DNA of 64,000 bases from HGM13233 sp964478515 (GTDB lineage: Bacteria; Bacillota; Clostridia; Oscillospirales; Ruminococcaceae): contig CAYZIL010000005.1 in assembly GCA_964478515.1 (NCBI GenBank), forward strand, positions 12,267 through 76,266. The letters run 5' to 3'. The number at the start of each line of letters is the position of its first letter. Position 1 is the stretch's first letter. A program made the translations under genes and the position numbers. The notes under the pieces were generated by a model. That model was not told the DNA's origin, made no database searches, and saw only the letters and a list, made by a program, of their open reading frames with translations. Below, piece by piece: positions 1 to 7,743 of this stretch.

Positions 1-216
1 GGCGTGCTGCTGTACCCGCAGCTTTTCACGGCGCAGGACATGTATGTCGAGGTGGAGACGGCGGGAAAATATACGCGCGGCGAGACAGTGGGAGATTACT
101 TCAACAAGAAAAAACGCCAGCCGAACGCCACAGTGTTGCTGGACGTTGAGCGCAAGGCGTTTGTCGACATGCTTGTGGCGGCGGTCGCCGCGTACGGCGC
201 GGGAGGTGTGAGATGA
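1..216 (+). CDS. Nucleoside hydrolase, C-terminal fragment (cut by window edge)
   Basis: The open frame enters from the left edge and stops at 214-216, leaving 71 residues. They align by eye with the C-terminus of the complete hydrolase that follows: both have a short Val-Glu-(Thr) strand, a Thr-Arg-Gly turn (YTRGET here, ITRGKT downstream), an Asp-Tyr/Leu-(Tyr/Phe)-Asn/Ser-Lys-Lys stretch and a final Val-(Asp/Glu)-Arg helix. In inosine-uridine preferring nucleoside hydrolases this part carries the last residues around the ribose and calcium pocket. The stop overlaps the next start by ATGA, so the two paralogues are translationally coupled. The 5' part lies outside the window; nothing suggests it is broken in the genome. 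Confidence 0.85.
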   Translation, partial: GVLLYPQLFTAQDMYVEVETAGKYTRGETVGDYFNKKKRQPNATVLLDVERKAFVDMLVAAVAAYGAGGVR

Positions 217-1148
217 ACAGAGCATTGCCGGTAATAATCGACTGCGATCCCGGAGTGGACGATATTTTCGCGCTCTACCTTGCAAGACAGGACGAGCGGC
301 TGGACGTGCGCGCCATCACGACGGTGGCCGGCAACGTGCCGCTTGCGCACACCGCCGAAAACGCGCTGAGAGTCGCCGCCTATCTCGACTGGGACGTGCC
401 GGTGGCGCGCGGCGCCGCCGGGCCGCTTTGCTGCCGGCTGGTGACGGCGGAGGAGGTTCACGGCGTCAACGGCATGCAGGGGCTGACGCTGCCCGAAACG
501 AGCCGCGCATTTGACCCCGATCCGGCCTGGGACGTTATCTACCGCGAGGCAAAAAGGGCGGGGAAAGCGACCCTTATAGCCACCGGGCCGTTTACCAACG
601 TGGCGCTGTGCTTTGCGATGCACCCCGACGCCGGCGAGTACATTGAGCGCATTGTTGTTATGGGCGGCTCGTTTTTTGCCGGCAACACGACGCCGGCGGC
701 CGAGTTTAACGTTTTTGTCGACCCCGAGGCTGCCGAGCGGATGTTCGCCTGCGGCGTGCCGGTGGTCGTCTGCCCGCTGGACGTCACTCACAAGGCCTAC
801 ATTACGGCGCCGGAGATAGACGCGCTGGCGGCGCTGGGAGAGAAAACCCGCTTTCTTGCCGACGTCAACCGCCGCTCGCAGGCGGCGGTGCAGCTGTATA
901 CCGGCGGGCGCGGCGTGCCGCTGCACGACCCGTGCGCGGTAATGTACGCCGCCGACCCGACGCTTTTTTGCGGCGACGAGTGTTCGGTAGTTGTGGAAAC
1001 GCAGGGCAGTATTACCCGCGGCAAGACCGTTACCGACTTGTACAGCGACAAAAAACTTGGCCTTGCCAACGCGCTGCTCGTTCACGACGTTGACCGCGAG
1101 CGGTTTATCGGCGAGATAATGAGACTGCTGAAAAAATACAACAGCTGA
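213..1148 (+). CDS. Nucleoside hydrolase (IunH family)
   Basis: The 311-residue product is full length for inosine-uridine preferring nucleoside hydrolases, which split ribonucleosides into base and ribose in the cytoplasm for purine and pyrimidine salvage. The family signature DCDPGVDD is at residues 10-17 and supplies the calcium-binding aspartates. The ATGGPFTN-type loop (residues about 126-130) and the EFNVFVDPEAA segment (about 168-178) are also family hallmarks, and His-Asp near residue 241 (LHDP) matches the catalytic and metal-binding end. The start overlaps the stop of an upstream paralogue. Substrate preference cannot be read from sequence. A terminator-like hairpin follows at 1192. 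Confidence 0.93.
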   Translation: MNRALPVIIDCDPGVDDIFALYLARQDERLDVRAITTVAGNVPLAHTAENALRVAAYLDWDVPVARGAAGPLCCRLVTAEEVHGVNGMQGLTLPETSRAFDPDPAWDVIYREAKRAGKATLIATGPFTNVALCFAMHPDAGEYIERIVVMGGSFFAGNTTPAAEFNVFVDPEAAERMFACGVPVVVCPLDVTHKAYITAPEIDALAALGEKTRFLADVNRRSQAAVQLYTGGRGVPLHDPCAVMYAADPTLFCGDECSVVVETQGSITRGKTVTDLYSDKKLGLANALLVHDVDRERFIGEIMRLLKKYNS

Positions 1149-1191
1149 TTGATTTCGGCGCAGTTGCGCGGCAGGAAAATATCTGTACCAG

Positions 1192-1234
1192 GGCGCACCG
1201 CAGGCGGTTTGCAGCTGCAAGAGGTGCGCCTTTT
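1192..1234 (+). terminator. Terminator after the nucleoside hydrolase pair
   Basis: GGCGCACC (1192-1199) pairs with GGTGCGCC (1223-1230) and four Ts follow. The loop holds a smaller TTTGCAGCTGCAAG hairpin. The T run is short, so termination may be partial. Confidence 0.6.
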
Positions 1235-1376
1235 GCGACAATAAACAACAAAAAAACAGCAGAGCGACGCGGCAATGTGCCGGCACTGTGTTTTTACACA
1301 AAAAACGACTAGCGCCGACAGGGAAAATTGAACGATATTTTTTTAACAAAATGCTGGTATTGCCGCGTTAAAATGA

Positions 1377-1449
1377 TATAATAATACTATAATAGGGGAG
1401 TTTGGGAATGAGTTCCAAACAGCGCCGTTAAGCGAAAAACACGGCGCTG
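1377..1449 (+). promoter_or_regulatory. pckA promoter -10 region and two-hairpin leader
   Basis: TATAAT occurs at 1377-1382 and again at 1388-1393; no good -35 sits 16-18 bases upstream of either. The following transcript would start with two consecutive stem-loops: GTTTGG/CCAAAC (1400-1420) and CAGCGCCGT/ACGGCGCTG (1420-1449). Neither is followed by a T run, so they look like a 5' stabilising or protein-binding leader rather than an attenuator. An AAAGGAG ribosome site lies eight bases before the pckA ATG. Confidence 0.45.
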
Positions 1450-1487
1450 CCCGATTTACAGAAAGAGTATCAAAAGGAGCTATTATA

Positions 1488-3053
1488 ATGGAAACCTATG
1501 GTATCGAAAAGCTTGGCATCATCAACCCGCTTGAAGTGCACCGCAACCTTAACCCGGCACAGCTGACCGAGGCTGCTTTGCGCCGCGGCGAGGGCACGCT
1601 GGGCCGCAAGGGCGAGCTGGTCGTCAAGACCGGCAAATACACCGGCCGTTCGGCGAAAGACAAATTTATTGTTGACTCAAAGGGCGTTCACGACGAGATA
1701 GCCTGGGGCAATGTCAACAAGCCCATGACTCAGGAGAATTTTGACGCGATTTACAACAAGGTTGTCGCCTATTTGCAGGGCCGCGAAATATTCATCTTTG
1801 ACGGCTTTGCCGGCGCCGACCCCAAGTATACCCAGTCCTTCCGCATAATCAACGAGCTTGCCTCGCAGAACCTGTTCATTCACCAGCTGCTGCGCCGTCC
1901 GAGCGCCGACCAGTTGGCCGGTTTCGAAGAGGACTTCACCATTATTGCCGCTCCCGGCTTCAAATGCATTCCCGAGCGCGACAATACCCGCAGCGAGGCT
2001 GCCATCCTTATTGACTACGAGAAACACCTGGTCGTTATTGCCGGTTCGCAGTATGCCGGCGAGATAAAGAAATCCGTGTTCTCGGTTATGAACTATGTCC
2101 TGCCCAAAAAGGGCGTGTTCCCGATGCACTGCTCGGCCAACATTGGCGACCACGGCGACTCCGCCGTCTTCTTCGGTCTTTCCGGCACCGGCAAGACCAC
2201 GCTTTCCGCCGACCCGAACCGCAAGCTTATCGGCGACGACGAGCACGGCTGGGCGGACGACTCCGTTTTCAACTTTGAGGGCGGCTGCTACGCCAAGTGC
2301 ATTAACCTTTCGCCGGAAGGCGAGCCCGAAATCTACAACGCCATTAAATTCGGCGCGCTGGTCGAAAACGTGGTCATGGACCCCGAGACCCGCGAATATG
2401 ACTTCGACGACGACAGCCTGGCCGTCAACAGCCGCGTCGGCTACCCGATAGACTACATTCCCAACGCAGTGCTTTCCGGCATGTCCCCGAGCGTTCCCAA
2501 GACGGTCATTTTCCTGACCGCCGACGCCTACGGTGTATTGCCGCCGATTTCCAAGCTCGACAGCAAGCAGGCGATGTACTATTTCGTTTCCGGCTTTACC
2601 TCCAAGCTTGCCGGCACCGAAATCGGCGTCAAGGAGCCGGTACCGACGTTCTCTACCTGCTTCGGCGAGCCGTTTTTGCCGCTTGACCCCTCCATCTACG
2701 CGAAGATGCTAGAGGAGAAGGTCGAAAAGGCCGGCGCTTCCGTTTACCTTGTTAACACCGGCTGGAACGGCACCGGCAAGCGCATGAAGCTCGCCTACAC
2801 CCGTGCCATGGTTACCGCCGCGCTCAACGGCGAAATACTCAACAGCAAGTTTGAAAAAGACCCCTACTTCGGTGTTGAAGTACCGACTACTTGCGCGGGC
2901 GTGCCCGACGAGCTGATGATAGTCGCCAACACCTGGGACGACAAGGCAAAATACGAGCAGACCGCGAAAAAGCTCGCTGCCTCGTTCATCGAGAACTTTA
3001 AGAAATATACCCACGTGTCTGACGAGGTCGTAAAGGCCGGTCCGAAGGCGTAA
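1488..3053 (+). CDS. pckA: Phosphoenolpyruvate carboxykinase (ATP)
   Basis: The 521-residue protein has the usual length of ATP-dependent PEP carboxykinase, which interconverts oxaloacetate plus ATP with PEP, CO2 and ADP. Visible motifs are TGRSAKDKFIV near residue 52 (oxaloacetate-binding Arg), the kinase-1a P-loop GLSGTGKTTLS around 233-243, DDEHGW around 253-258 (the metal-binding acidic motif) and NTGWNGTG near 422. The gene is monocistronic, with its own promoter region and a strong terminator at 3073. In fermenting Clostridia this enzyme often runs in the carboxylating direction; that is inference here. Confidence 0.97.
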   Translation: METYGIEKLGIINPLEVHRNLNPAQLTEAALRRGEGTLGRKGELVVKTGKYTGRSAKDKFIVDSKGVHDEIAWGNVNKPMTQENFDAIYNKVVAYLQGREIFIFDGFAGADPKYTQSFRIINELASQNLFIHQLLRRPSADQLAGFEEDFTIIAAPGFKCIPERDNTRSEAAILIDYEKHLVVIAGSQYAGEIKKSVFSVMNYVLPKKGVFPMHCSANIGDHGDSAVFFGLSGTGKTTLSADPNRKLIGDDEHGWADDSVFNFEGGCYAKCINLSPEGEPEIYNAIKFGALVENVVMDPETREYDFDDDSLAVNSRVGYPIDYIPNAVLSGMSPSVPKTVIFLTADAYGVLPPISKLDSKQAMYYFVSGFTSKLAGTEIGVKEPVPTFSTCFGEPFLPLDPSIYAKMLEEKVEKAGASVYLVNTGWNGTGKRMKLAYTRAMVTAALNGEILNSKFEKDPYFGVEVPTTCAGVPDELMIVANTWDDKAKYEQTAKKLAASFIENFKKYTHVSDEVVKAGPKA

Positions 3054-3072
3054 GAGCGCACATAGCGCGCAG

Positions 3073-3105
3073 ATAAGCCGGAGCAGTTGCTCCGGCTTAT
3101 TTTTG
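3073..3105 (+). terminator. pckA terminator
   Basis: AAGCCGGAGC pairs perfectly with GCTCCGGCTT around the loop AGTT, followed by ATTTTTG. It lies 20 bases past the pckA stop. Confidence 0.9.
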
Positions 3106-3118
3106 ACTTTTTTGCGCA

Positions 3119-3395
3119 GAGCCTCTCGTCGCGCGCGGCTCAAAGGGAGAAGATGCCCACTATGGTGTTTAGAGGTTAACGGGACGGCAGGGAACAAAAG
3201 TGCGTGTCATAACGTTTCTTTTGCCACACACGAAAAACGTTCTTTGTGCTAAGAACACAGCGTTTTTTTTCACTTCTTCGGCTAAGTTCGTTTTCCAGTG
3301 TCGGGAGTGCCTTTAGACGCCGACAGTATTTTGCGCTATAGATTTTGTGCACACACGCATTTCAGGTGCGGCAATAATTGACGCAAGCGACGTTC
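3119..3395. repeat. Dispersed noncoding repeat, copy A
   Basis: This stretch between pckA and the first surface protein aligns with two other intergenic stretches (6141-6406 and 50783-51015). Each begins with a hairpin closed by GAGC/GCTC (here GAGCC 3119-3123 with GGCTC 3137-3141), then CAAAGGGAG, then diverged blocks, including AAAAACGTTCTTTGTGCT (3234-3251) and CTAAGTTCGTTTT near 3282, and GTGCCTTTAGACGCCG near 3307. No reading frame is conserved between copies. It could be a decayed mobile element or a structured RNA family. The rest of the 3054-3681 gap holds the pckA terminator and the promoter and leader of the next gene. Confidence 0.6.
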
Positions 3396-3463
3396 ATTAG
3401 CCGCGTCAGGCACAGTAATTATTTGCGACGGCCGTCAAAGGCAGAATTTTTGGCTGTCATATA

Positions 3464-3492
3464 TTGACATACAACAAGCAGGATGATAATAT
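3464..3492 (+). promoter_or_regulatory. Promoter of surface protein gene 1
   Basis: TTGACA (3464-3469) is followed after 17 bases by TAATAT (3487-3492). The GATAATAT string is repeated at 4693-4700 before the leader of surface protein 2. The start of transcription would fall about 25 bases before the shared leader element. Confidence 0.6.
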
Positions 3493-3524
3493 AACAAATA
3501 TAAAAGTATATATTTTGCAGTTTT

Positions 3525-3582
3525 GAGCCTGACGCTTTGACGCAGAGCCTTATGACACAATTTTGTGTCATAGGGCTCTTTT
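3525..3582 (+). promoter_or_regulatory. Shared leader element 1 with terminator-like hairpin
   Basis: The leader reads GAGCC-T-GACGC-TTT-GACGC-A-GAGCC and runs directly into a long hairpin (GAGCCTTATGACACAA paired with TTGTGTCATAGGGCTC) followed by seven Ts. The same arrangement recurs before the next surface gene at 4731. The first GAGCC repeats the 5' base of the hairpin, so the 3' strand GGCTC could pair with either copy, as in an attenuator. Loop and stem sequences differ between the copies while the unpaired core is kept, which is what a conserved RNA would show. I cannot assign it to a known riboswitch class. Confidence 0.55.
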
Positions 3583-3681
3583 TTTGTTGTACAGCGCGCC
3601 CGCTGCAGCTGTGTGGCAAGTGTTAGGGGCCAAAAGGTAACCGCATAAACGAATAGCTTTAAGAGGGAAAGAGGAAAACAA

Positions 3682-4590
3682 ATGAAAACATTGGCAAGAA
3701 ACGGTTTTGGTCGCCGCTCACTGATGGCAATTGTCAGTCTGATAGCGGTGCTACTGCTGCTGGGCACATTGATGTCCGGTGAAAAAGCAAGCGCGGCGAC
3801 GGCGCAGGATATTCCCATTGATCTGCTCGTTGACAACGGGGACGGCGTGACCTACATCAACGGCCCGCGCGACGTGGCGGTAGGCGACACTATCAAGTTC
3901 TCCTCGACGATAGACATGAGCAGCATTGCGGCTATTGCCGCGAACTTCGGCAATTCTATCGGTTATATCACCGGCAACTTCACTATAACGCTCACCGGCA
4001 GCGCCGGCGTAGCGCCGTCTGCCGGCTTCGGCACGAGCGCCGACATAGCTGACTATTTCGCCGGCGGCGCCATGCAGATGTTTGAGCTTGTCTCCGCACC
4101 GACCTACGATGCCGCTACAAATACGATAACTTTTAATGTTAAGGTCAAGGACAGCTATGCAGACCCGGCAACCGCCATTACCGGCGCAGCCTGCGCGGCG
4201 ATAATCGGTCAGGGTCTCAGCGGCAACAGCAACTACACAGCTACTATTGACAGCGGAATAGAGACTTCGGGTTACGCGCGTGCAGTAGCTACGTTTTCCG
4301 GCACGCTCAACTACCGCAATGCGGCCAATACGCTGAATTTCACTATCAATATGACCGGCGTGCAGATGGACCCGGCAAATCTCGCCGACCCGACTCTGGC
4401 GACATACGGCAGCGACCCGGCCACGGCGGTATCCACAACAGTTCTTTACAAACCTGCTGCGACGACAACAAACCCGCAAACCGGCGACGACAGTGCGGTG
4501 CTATTCTATGGTCTGTTAGCGGCCGGCGCAGTCGCGCTTACAGTCGCAGCGATCTGTTTCAAGAAAAAAGGAACAGTTAAGGACCGGTAA
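3682..4590 (+). CDS. Sortase-anchored surface protein (candidate)
   Basis: The 302-residue product has a long signal peptide: a basic start, a hydrophobic core at about residues 15-30 and an ASA-AT-type cleavage site near 38. The mature part is rich in Thr, Ala and Asp and free of recognisable catalytic motifs. The C-terminus has NPQTG (264-268), a hydrophobic helix and a KKKG...KDR tail, the classic layout of a sortase cell-wall sorting signal, with NPQTG in place of LPxTG. It shares an Asp-Met-Ser-Ser motif and general layout with the next gene, so the two are probably diverged duplicates. GAGGGAAAGAGGAAAA precedes the start. Function is unknown; adhesion or pilin-like roles are possible. 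Confidence 0.8.
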   Translation: MKTLARNGFGRRSLMAIVSLIAVLLLLGTLMSGEKASAATAQDIPIDLLVDNGDGVTYINGPRDVAVGDTIKFSSTIDMSSIAAIAANFGNSIGYITGNFTITLTGSAGVAPSAGFGTSADIADYFAGGAMQMFELVSAPTYDAATNTITFNVKVKDSYADPATAITGAACAAIIGQGLSGNSNYTATIDSGIETSGYARAVATFSGTLNYRNAANTLNFTINMTGVQMDPANLADPTLATYGSDPATAVSTTVLYKPAATTTNPQTGDDSAVLFYGLLAAGAVALTVAAICFKKKGTVKDR

Positions 4591-4730
4591 GCTCTGTTTA
4601 CTCAGCAGGTCAATTTGAGCCGAGTGCGGCGGCCGGGGCGGTAAAATTCCGCAATCGGCATTTTGCCGCCATGGTTGTCAATGCTTTTGCGTGATAATAT
4701 TGGAAAAATATAAACGTACTGATGAATTTG

Positions 4731-4792
4731 AGCCAGACGCCTTGACGCAGAGCCATGCGGCACGTTTTCGTGCCGCATGGCTTTCTATGTTA
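4731..4792 (+). promoter_or_regulatory. Shared leader element 2 with hairpin
   Basis: This is the second copy: GAGCC-A-GACGC-CTT-GACGC-A-GAGCC followed by a hairpin (AGCCATGCGGCACG paired with CGTGCCGCATGGCT, loop TTTT). The tail is TTCTATG instead of a T run, so termination here should be weak. GATAATAT lies about 30 bases upstream, as in copy 1. Compensatory change in the long stem with a constant core supports a functional RNA. Confidence 0.5.
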
Positions 4793-4841
4793 ACAAAGTG
4801 CCCGAAAAAATAACTGAAATAATGCGCGAGGTGGTTGTTCC

Positions 4842-5921
4842 ATGAAAAAAAGAGCGGTGCAGCTGTTAGGCTGCTTACTGGCAGTAACGTTCCTCTGCGC
4901 GCTGGTCCCTGCAAATGCCTTTGCCGAAACGGCCATTACAGTACCGGTCACCTCGGCAAGCTTAATTAACGATGTCGAAAGCGACGTGCTGATGTATGAC
5001 CCGTCCAACAACGACACGGCAGACGTCTACTACTTTAACTATAAGACATCAATGGACATGAGCTCGGTTTGGGCCAACTGGGGATTTCTGAGATTAATGT
5101 ACCTGTTTTCCGGCAATACTCTTGCACAATGGCAGGCAAAGATTCTGGACGCTCAATTTGTGCTCTCCGCAAAAATAGATTTGACGCGCGTGAGCGTGGA
5201 CCAGACAGTAATTACCGACACAGACGCGGTGCTCAGCGCATTTAAGGCCGCAAATAGCGGTGTTGCCGACACGTTTCTTAATTGCTGCAGTTGCTCGTCG
5301 GCTACATGGACGCCGTCAACCGGTGTCTGGACGGCTACCATAGAGATGCAGAACCTGTCAGTGGGAGCTCTTGAGGCCGACCCGACAGCGCAGCCAGCGG
5401 CAGTCAACTTGGTCACACCTGACGGCGCGTTATTCGTCAAGCAGTCGAATTTTCAGGCGGAGCAATCGTTCTCGGCTACTCAGCTGACCTTTACGGGCAG
5501 TGTGAGCATGCGCTATATGTATATCAGCGCGCTGCCGATAACATTTAACCAGACCGCGCCAGACATCACTATCAACATGAAAAAACTGCCGATTGACGTC
5601 ACCTTTGACCCCGACGGAGGCACTTTGCCGCAGGGCGACAACGGTTTGCGCAACGGCAACGCCGGCGACTCGTTGCTCGAACCGGAAGAACCTGTTCGCG
5701 ACGGCTACAAATTCGGCGGATGGTTTACCGAAAGAAACGGCGGCGGCACGCAGGCACCCGACGTATTTCCGAGCACATCTACTGTGTATTATGCCATGTG
5801 GACAAAAGTTGAGGTGCCGCCGTTGACCGCAGACGCGTCGGGCGCCTGGAGTCTGTTCGCAGGGCTGGCGGCACTCGCGGCACTCGGAATGGGAATAGCT
5901 GTTCGAAAAAAGCGTCAGTAA
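4842..5921 (+). CDS. Surface protein with InlB-type B-repeat
   Basis: The 359-residue product starts with a signal peptide (MKKR, hydrophobic core 8-25, cleavage near ANAFA-ET). Residues about 250-325 form one Listeria/Bacteroides B-repeat (Flg_new/InlB_B type): VTFDPDGGT, then EPVRDGYKFGGWF and VYYAMWT. A C-terminal hydrophobic segment ends in RKKRQ, so the protein is membrane-held or wall-sorted; no clear LPxTG is seen, only LTADASG just before the helix. It resembles the preceding gene in the MDMSS region and has the same type of RNA leader. The start has a GCGAGGTGG ribosome site. Such proteins usually act in surface adhesion; that is inference. Confidence 0.8.
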   Translation: MKKRAVQLLGCLLAVTFLCALVPANAFAETAITVPVTSASLINDVESDVLMYDPSNNDTADVYYFNYKTSMDMSSVWANWGFLRLMYLFSGNTLAQWQAKILDAQFVLSAKIDLTRVSVDQTVITDTDAVLSAFKAANSGVADTFLNCCSCSSATWTPSTGVWTATIEMQNLSVGALEADPTAQPAAVNLVTPDGALFVKQSNFQAEQSFSATQLTFTGSVSMRYMYISALPITFNQTAPDITINMKKLPIDVTFDPDGGTLPQGDNGLRNGNAGDSLLEPEEPVRDGYKFGGWFTERNGGGTQAPDVFPSTSTVYYAMWTKVEVPPLTADASGAWSLFAGLAALAALGMGIAVRKKRQ

Positions 5922-5992
5922 AAACCACGCTCAATGCCGCGCCGGCAGATACAGCAATTTTCGGTTAGCGGTAAAAGGAATACGGCTAACTT

Positions 5993-6024
5993 AAAACCCA
6001 CCCTATACGGGTGGGTTTTATTTT
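5993..6024 (+). terminator. Terminator of surface protein gene 2
   Basis: AAAACCCACCC pairs with GGGTGGGTTTT around TATAC, followed by ATTTT. Confidence 0.88.
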
Positions 6025-6140
6025 GCGCTGCAGCGCAGAACTCTCGCGGAACGAAGGACTCAAAGCCGGCCGCAGTGCAGGTGCTATTTGCAACCGTCGA
6101 ACACAAAGTGATTATTGAAAAAAGTGCCGGTAGCACAAAT

Positions 6141-6406
6141 GAGCTTCGCGCCGCAGGCGCGAAGCTCAAAGGAAGTATAAAGGTCTTTCTTGCCGACAAG
6201 TGGCAATGGGGCAGGGGAGCAGCTTATTGACGACAAATAAGAACGTCCCTTTGGCTGCTAAAAATGTTCTTCGTGCTTAGAATGCAGCGCTCTTTTACTT
6301 GGACTTAGTTCGTTTATAATTGCCCAAAGCGCCTTTAGGCGCCGCCAGTAATTTGCACTTTAGGCCTCTTGTGCGTGGCGCGCATTAAAGCGTGGCAATT
6401 ATTAGG
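6141..6406. repeat. Dispersed noncoding repeat, copy B
   Basis: The copy opens with a strong hairpin (GAGCTTCGCGCC paired with GGCGCGAAGCTC, 6141-6167) followed by AAAGGAAG. It then matches copy A through AAAAATGTTCTTCGTGCTTAG near 6260, CTTAGTTCGTTTATAAT near 6304 and GCGCCTTTAGGCGCCG near 6330, and ends with GTGGCAATTATTAGGCGCAGTGC against the minus-strand permease stop. It fills most of the 5922-6413 gap; the rest (6025-6140) shows nothing I can support. Confidence 0.6.
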
Positions 6407-6413
6407 CGCAGTG

Positions 6414-7742
6414 CTACAGTGTGCGAATAGCCTCAAGCGGCGACAGCTTCATTGCCCTGATTGCCGGCGACAGTCCGGAGACTATGCCGACTAAAACCGC
6501 GAAGGCGGCGCCGCCGGCGGCGAGCCACAGCGGTATGACCGAAATTGCCTGCGACGTGAGCAGATTTATCACTTTGGAAATTATAAAGCTGAGTATCAGC
6601 CCCGCCACGCCGCCGCTGAAGCCTATCAGACCCGCTTCGGTGAGGAACATGGAGCGGATGTTAGGCATTGAGCAGCCGAGCACCTTAAATATGCCAATCT
6701 CCTTGGTGCGCTCGAATATGCTCATGAGCATGGTGTTGGCAATGCCAATTGCGGCGACCAGCAGTGACACGCCGCCTATGCCCGCTAAAACGTACTGAAT
6801 GGTGGCGTACTGTTTTTTGACCATATTCAGATAGTCGAGCTCGCTGCTGGCGGAATAGCCCATGGCGATGAGTTCGTTTTGCACATCCGTGACGTTGTCG
6901 ACCGAGTCGACCAATACGTAGGCCGTCTGGTAGGCGCGCGGATATATCGGTTTGCCGTTGCGGTCGGTCAGCTGGTTGGGCCAGCCCGTGCGACCGAACA
7001 GCTTTTGGAACAGCGTATTGACGGCGGCAATGTCGGCGTAGCAGCTGTAGTCGTAGTCAGAATAGCCCGCCATCTCGCCGTTTTGCGAGCTGCTGAGCTG
7101 GGCGCTGACGTTAACGAGGTATTTTTTCGGCATCTCACCGCTGCCGCTTTGCGCGTTCCAGTAGGCGTTGGTGTCGAAAATTACGAACAGCGGCTGGTCG
7201 AAGCTGACCGGAGCCTCGGGCGTTTCGTCCGAGGAATAGTAGTAATAGTCTGAGCTGCTGCCGTCATTAAAATTGTAGGCGCATTGCTGCCCGATAATGA
7301 AACTGAGCTCGGAGCCTGCGGCCGGAAGTTCACCGCTTACAATAGGCATTTTCAGCGCCTCGAGCATCTCGCGGCTCATGGCGTAGACTGTGATGTAGCC
7401 GGTGTATTTGCCCTGCTGCGCCATAATGTCAAAGTTGTAGACGGCCGACGCGCAGGTGACGTGTTCCAAAGACTCGAAGGATTGCACGGAGTCGTCAGTG
7501 ATTTTGGCGGCGCTGTCGGCGGAGCTGCCGCCGTCATAATTGTTGTAGTTTATGGTTATGCGCGTGAGCGTGGCGCTGTTCTCCATCTCTTTGACGTAGG
7601 AGTAGTTGAGACCGATGCCCAGCGACATCATCACGACTATTGAGGCGGTGCCTATCATGACGCCGAGCACCGTCAAAGAGGTGCGCAGCTTGCGCCGCCA
7701 CAAATTGCCGAAGCTGAATTTGAGCAGTTCTGAAAACTTCAT
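6414..7742 (-). CDS. ABC transporter permease, MacB/FtsX type
   Basis: The 442-residue protein has the MacB layout: an N-terminal membrane segment after a basic WRRKLRTSLTVLGVMIG motif (residues about 15-50), a large extracytoplasmic domain of about 230 residues, and three closely spaced C-terminal segments (about 320-430) with the FtsX-type FERTKEIGIFKVLG motif before the middle ones. It ends with the family's typical LSPLEAIRTL. It is the last gene of a minus-strand cluster with an exported anchored protein and the cognate ATPase. Such tripartite sets export peptides or lipoproteins, or act as mechanotransmission systems; the substrate is unknown. Confidence 0.92.
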   Translation of the reverse strand: MKFSELLKFSFGNLWRRKLRTSLTVLGVMIGTASIVVMMSLGIGLNYSYVKEMENSATLTRITINYNNYDGGSSADSAAKITDDSVQSFESLEHVTCASAVYNFDIMAQQGKYTGYITVYAMSREMLEALKMPIVSGELPAAGSELSFIIGQQCAYNFNDGSSSDYYYYSSDETPEAPVSFDQPLFVIFDTNAYWNAQSGSGEMPKKYLVNVSAQLSSSQNGEMAGYSDYDYSCYADIAAVNTLFQKLFGRTGWPNQLTDRNGKPIYPRAYQTAYVLVDSVDNVTDVQNELIAMGYSASSELDYLNMVKKQYATIQYVLAGIGGVSLLVAAIGIANTMLMSIFERTKEIGIFKVLGCSMPNIRSMFLTEAGLIGFSGGVAGLILSFIISKVINLLTSQAISVIPLWLAAGGAAFAVLVGIVSGLSPAIRAMKLSPLEAIRTL

Positions 7743-7743
7743 A

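Larger units (their letters stand above)
1149..1487. other. Intergenic region between nucleoside hydrolase and pckA
   Basis: This 339-base gap holds the hydrolase terminator, an AT-rich promoter-like stretch with two overlapping TATAAT boxes (1377-1382 and 1388-1393) and two leader hairpins before pckA. No plausible small gene is seen. Confidence 0.6.

Noticed and set aside
3520..3590. Resemblance of GACGCAGAGCC in the surface-gene leaders to the GACGCAAAGCC stretch of GEMM (c-di-GMP-I) riboswitches
   Set aside because: The other GEMM parts (the GCACAGGGCAAACC-like strand, the tetraloop and its receptor helix) are absent; only about ten bases match.
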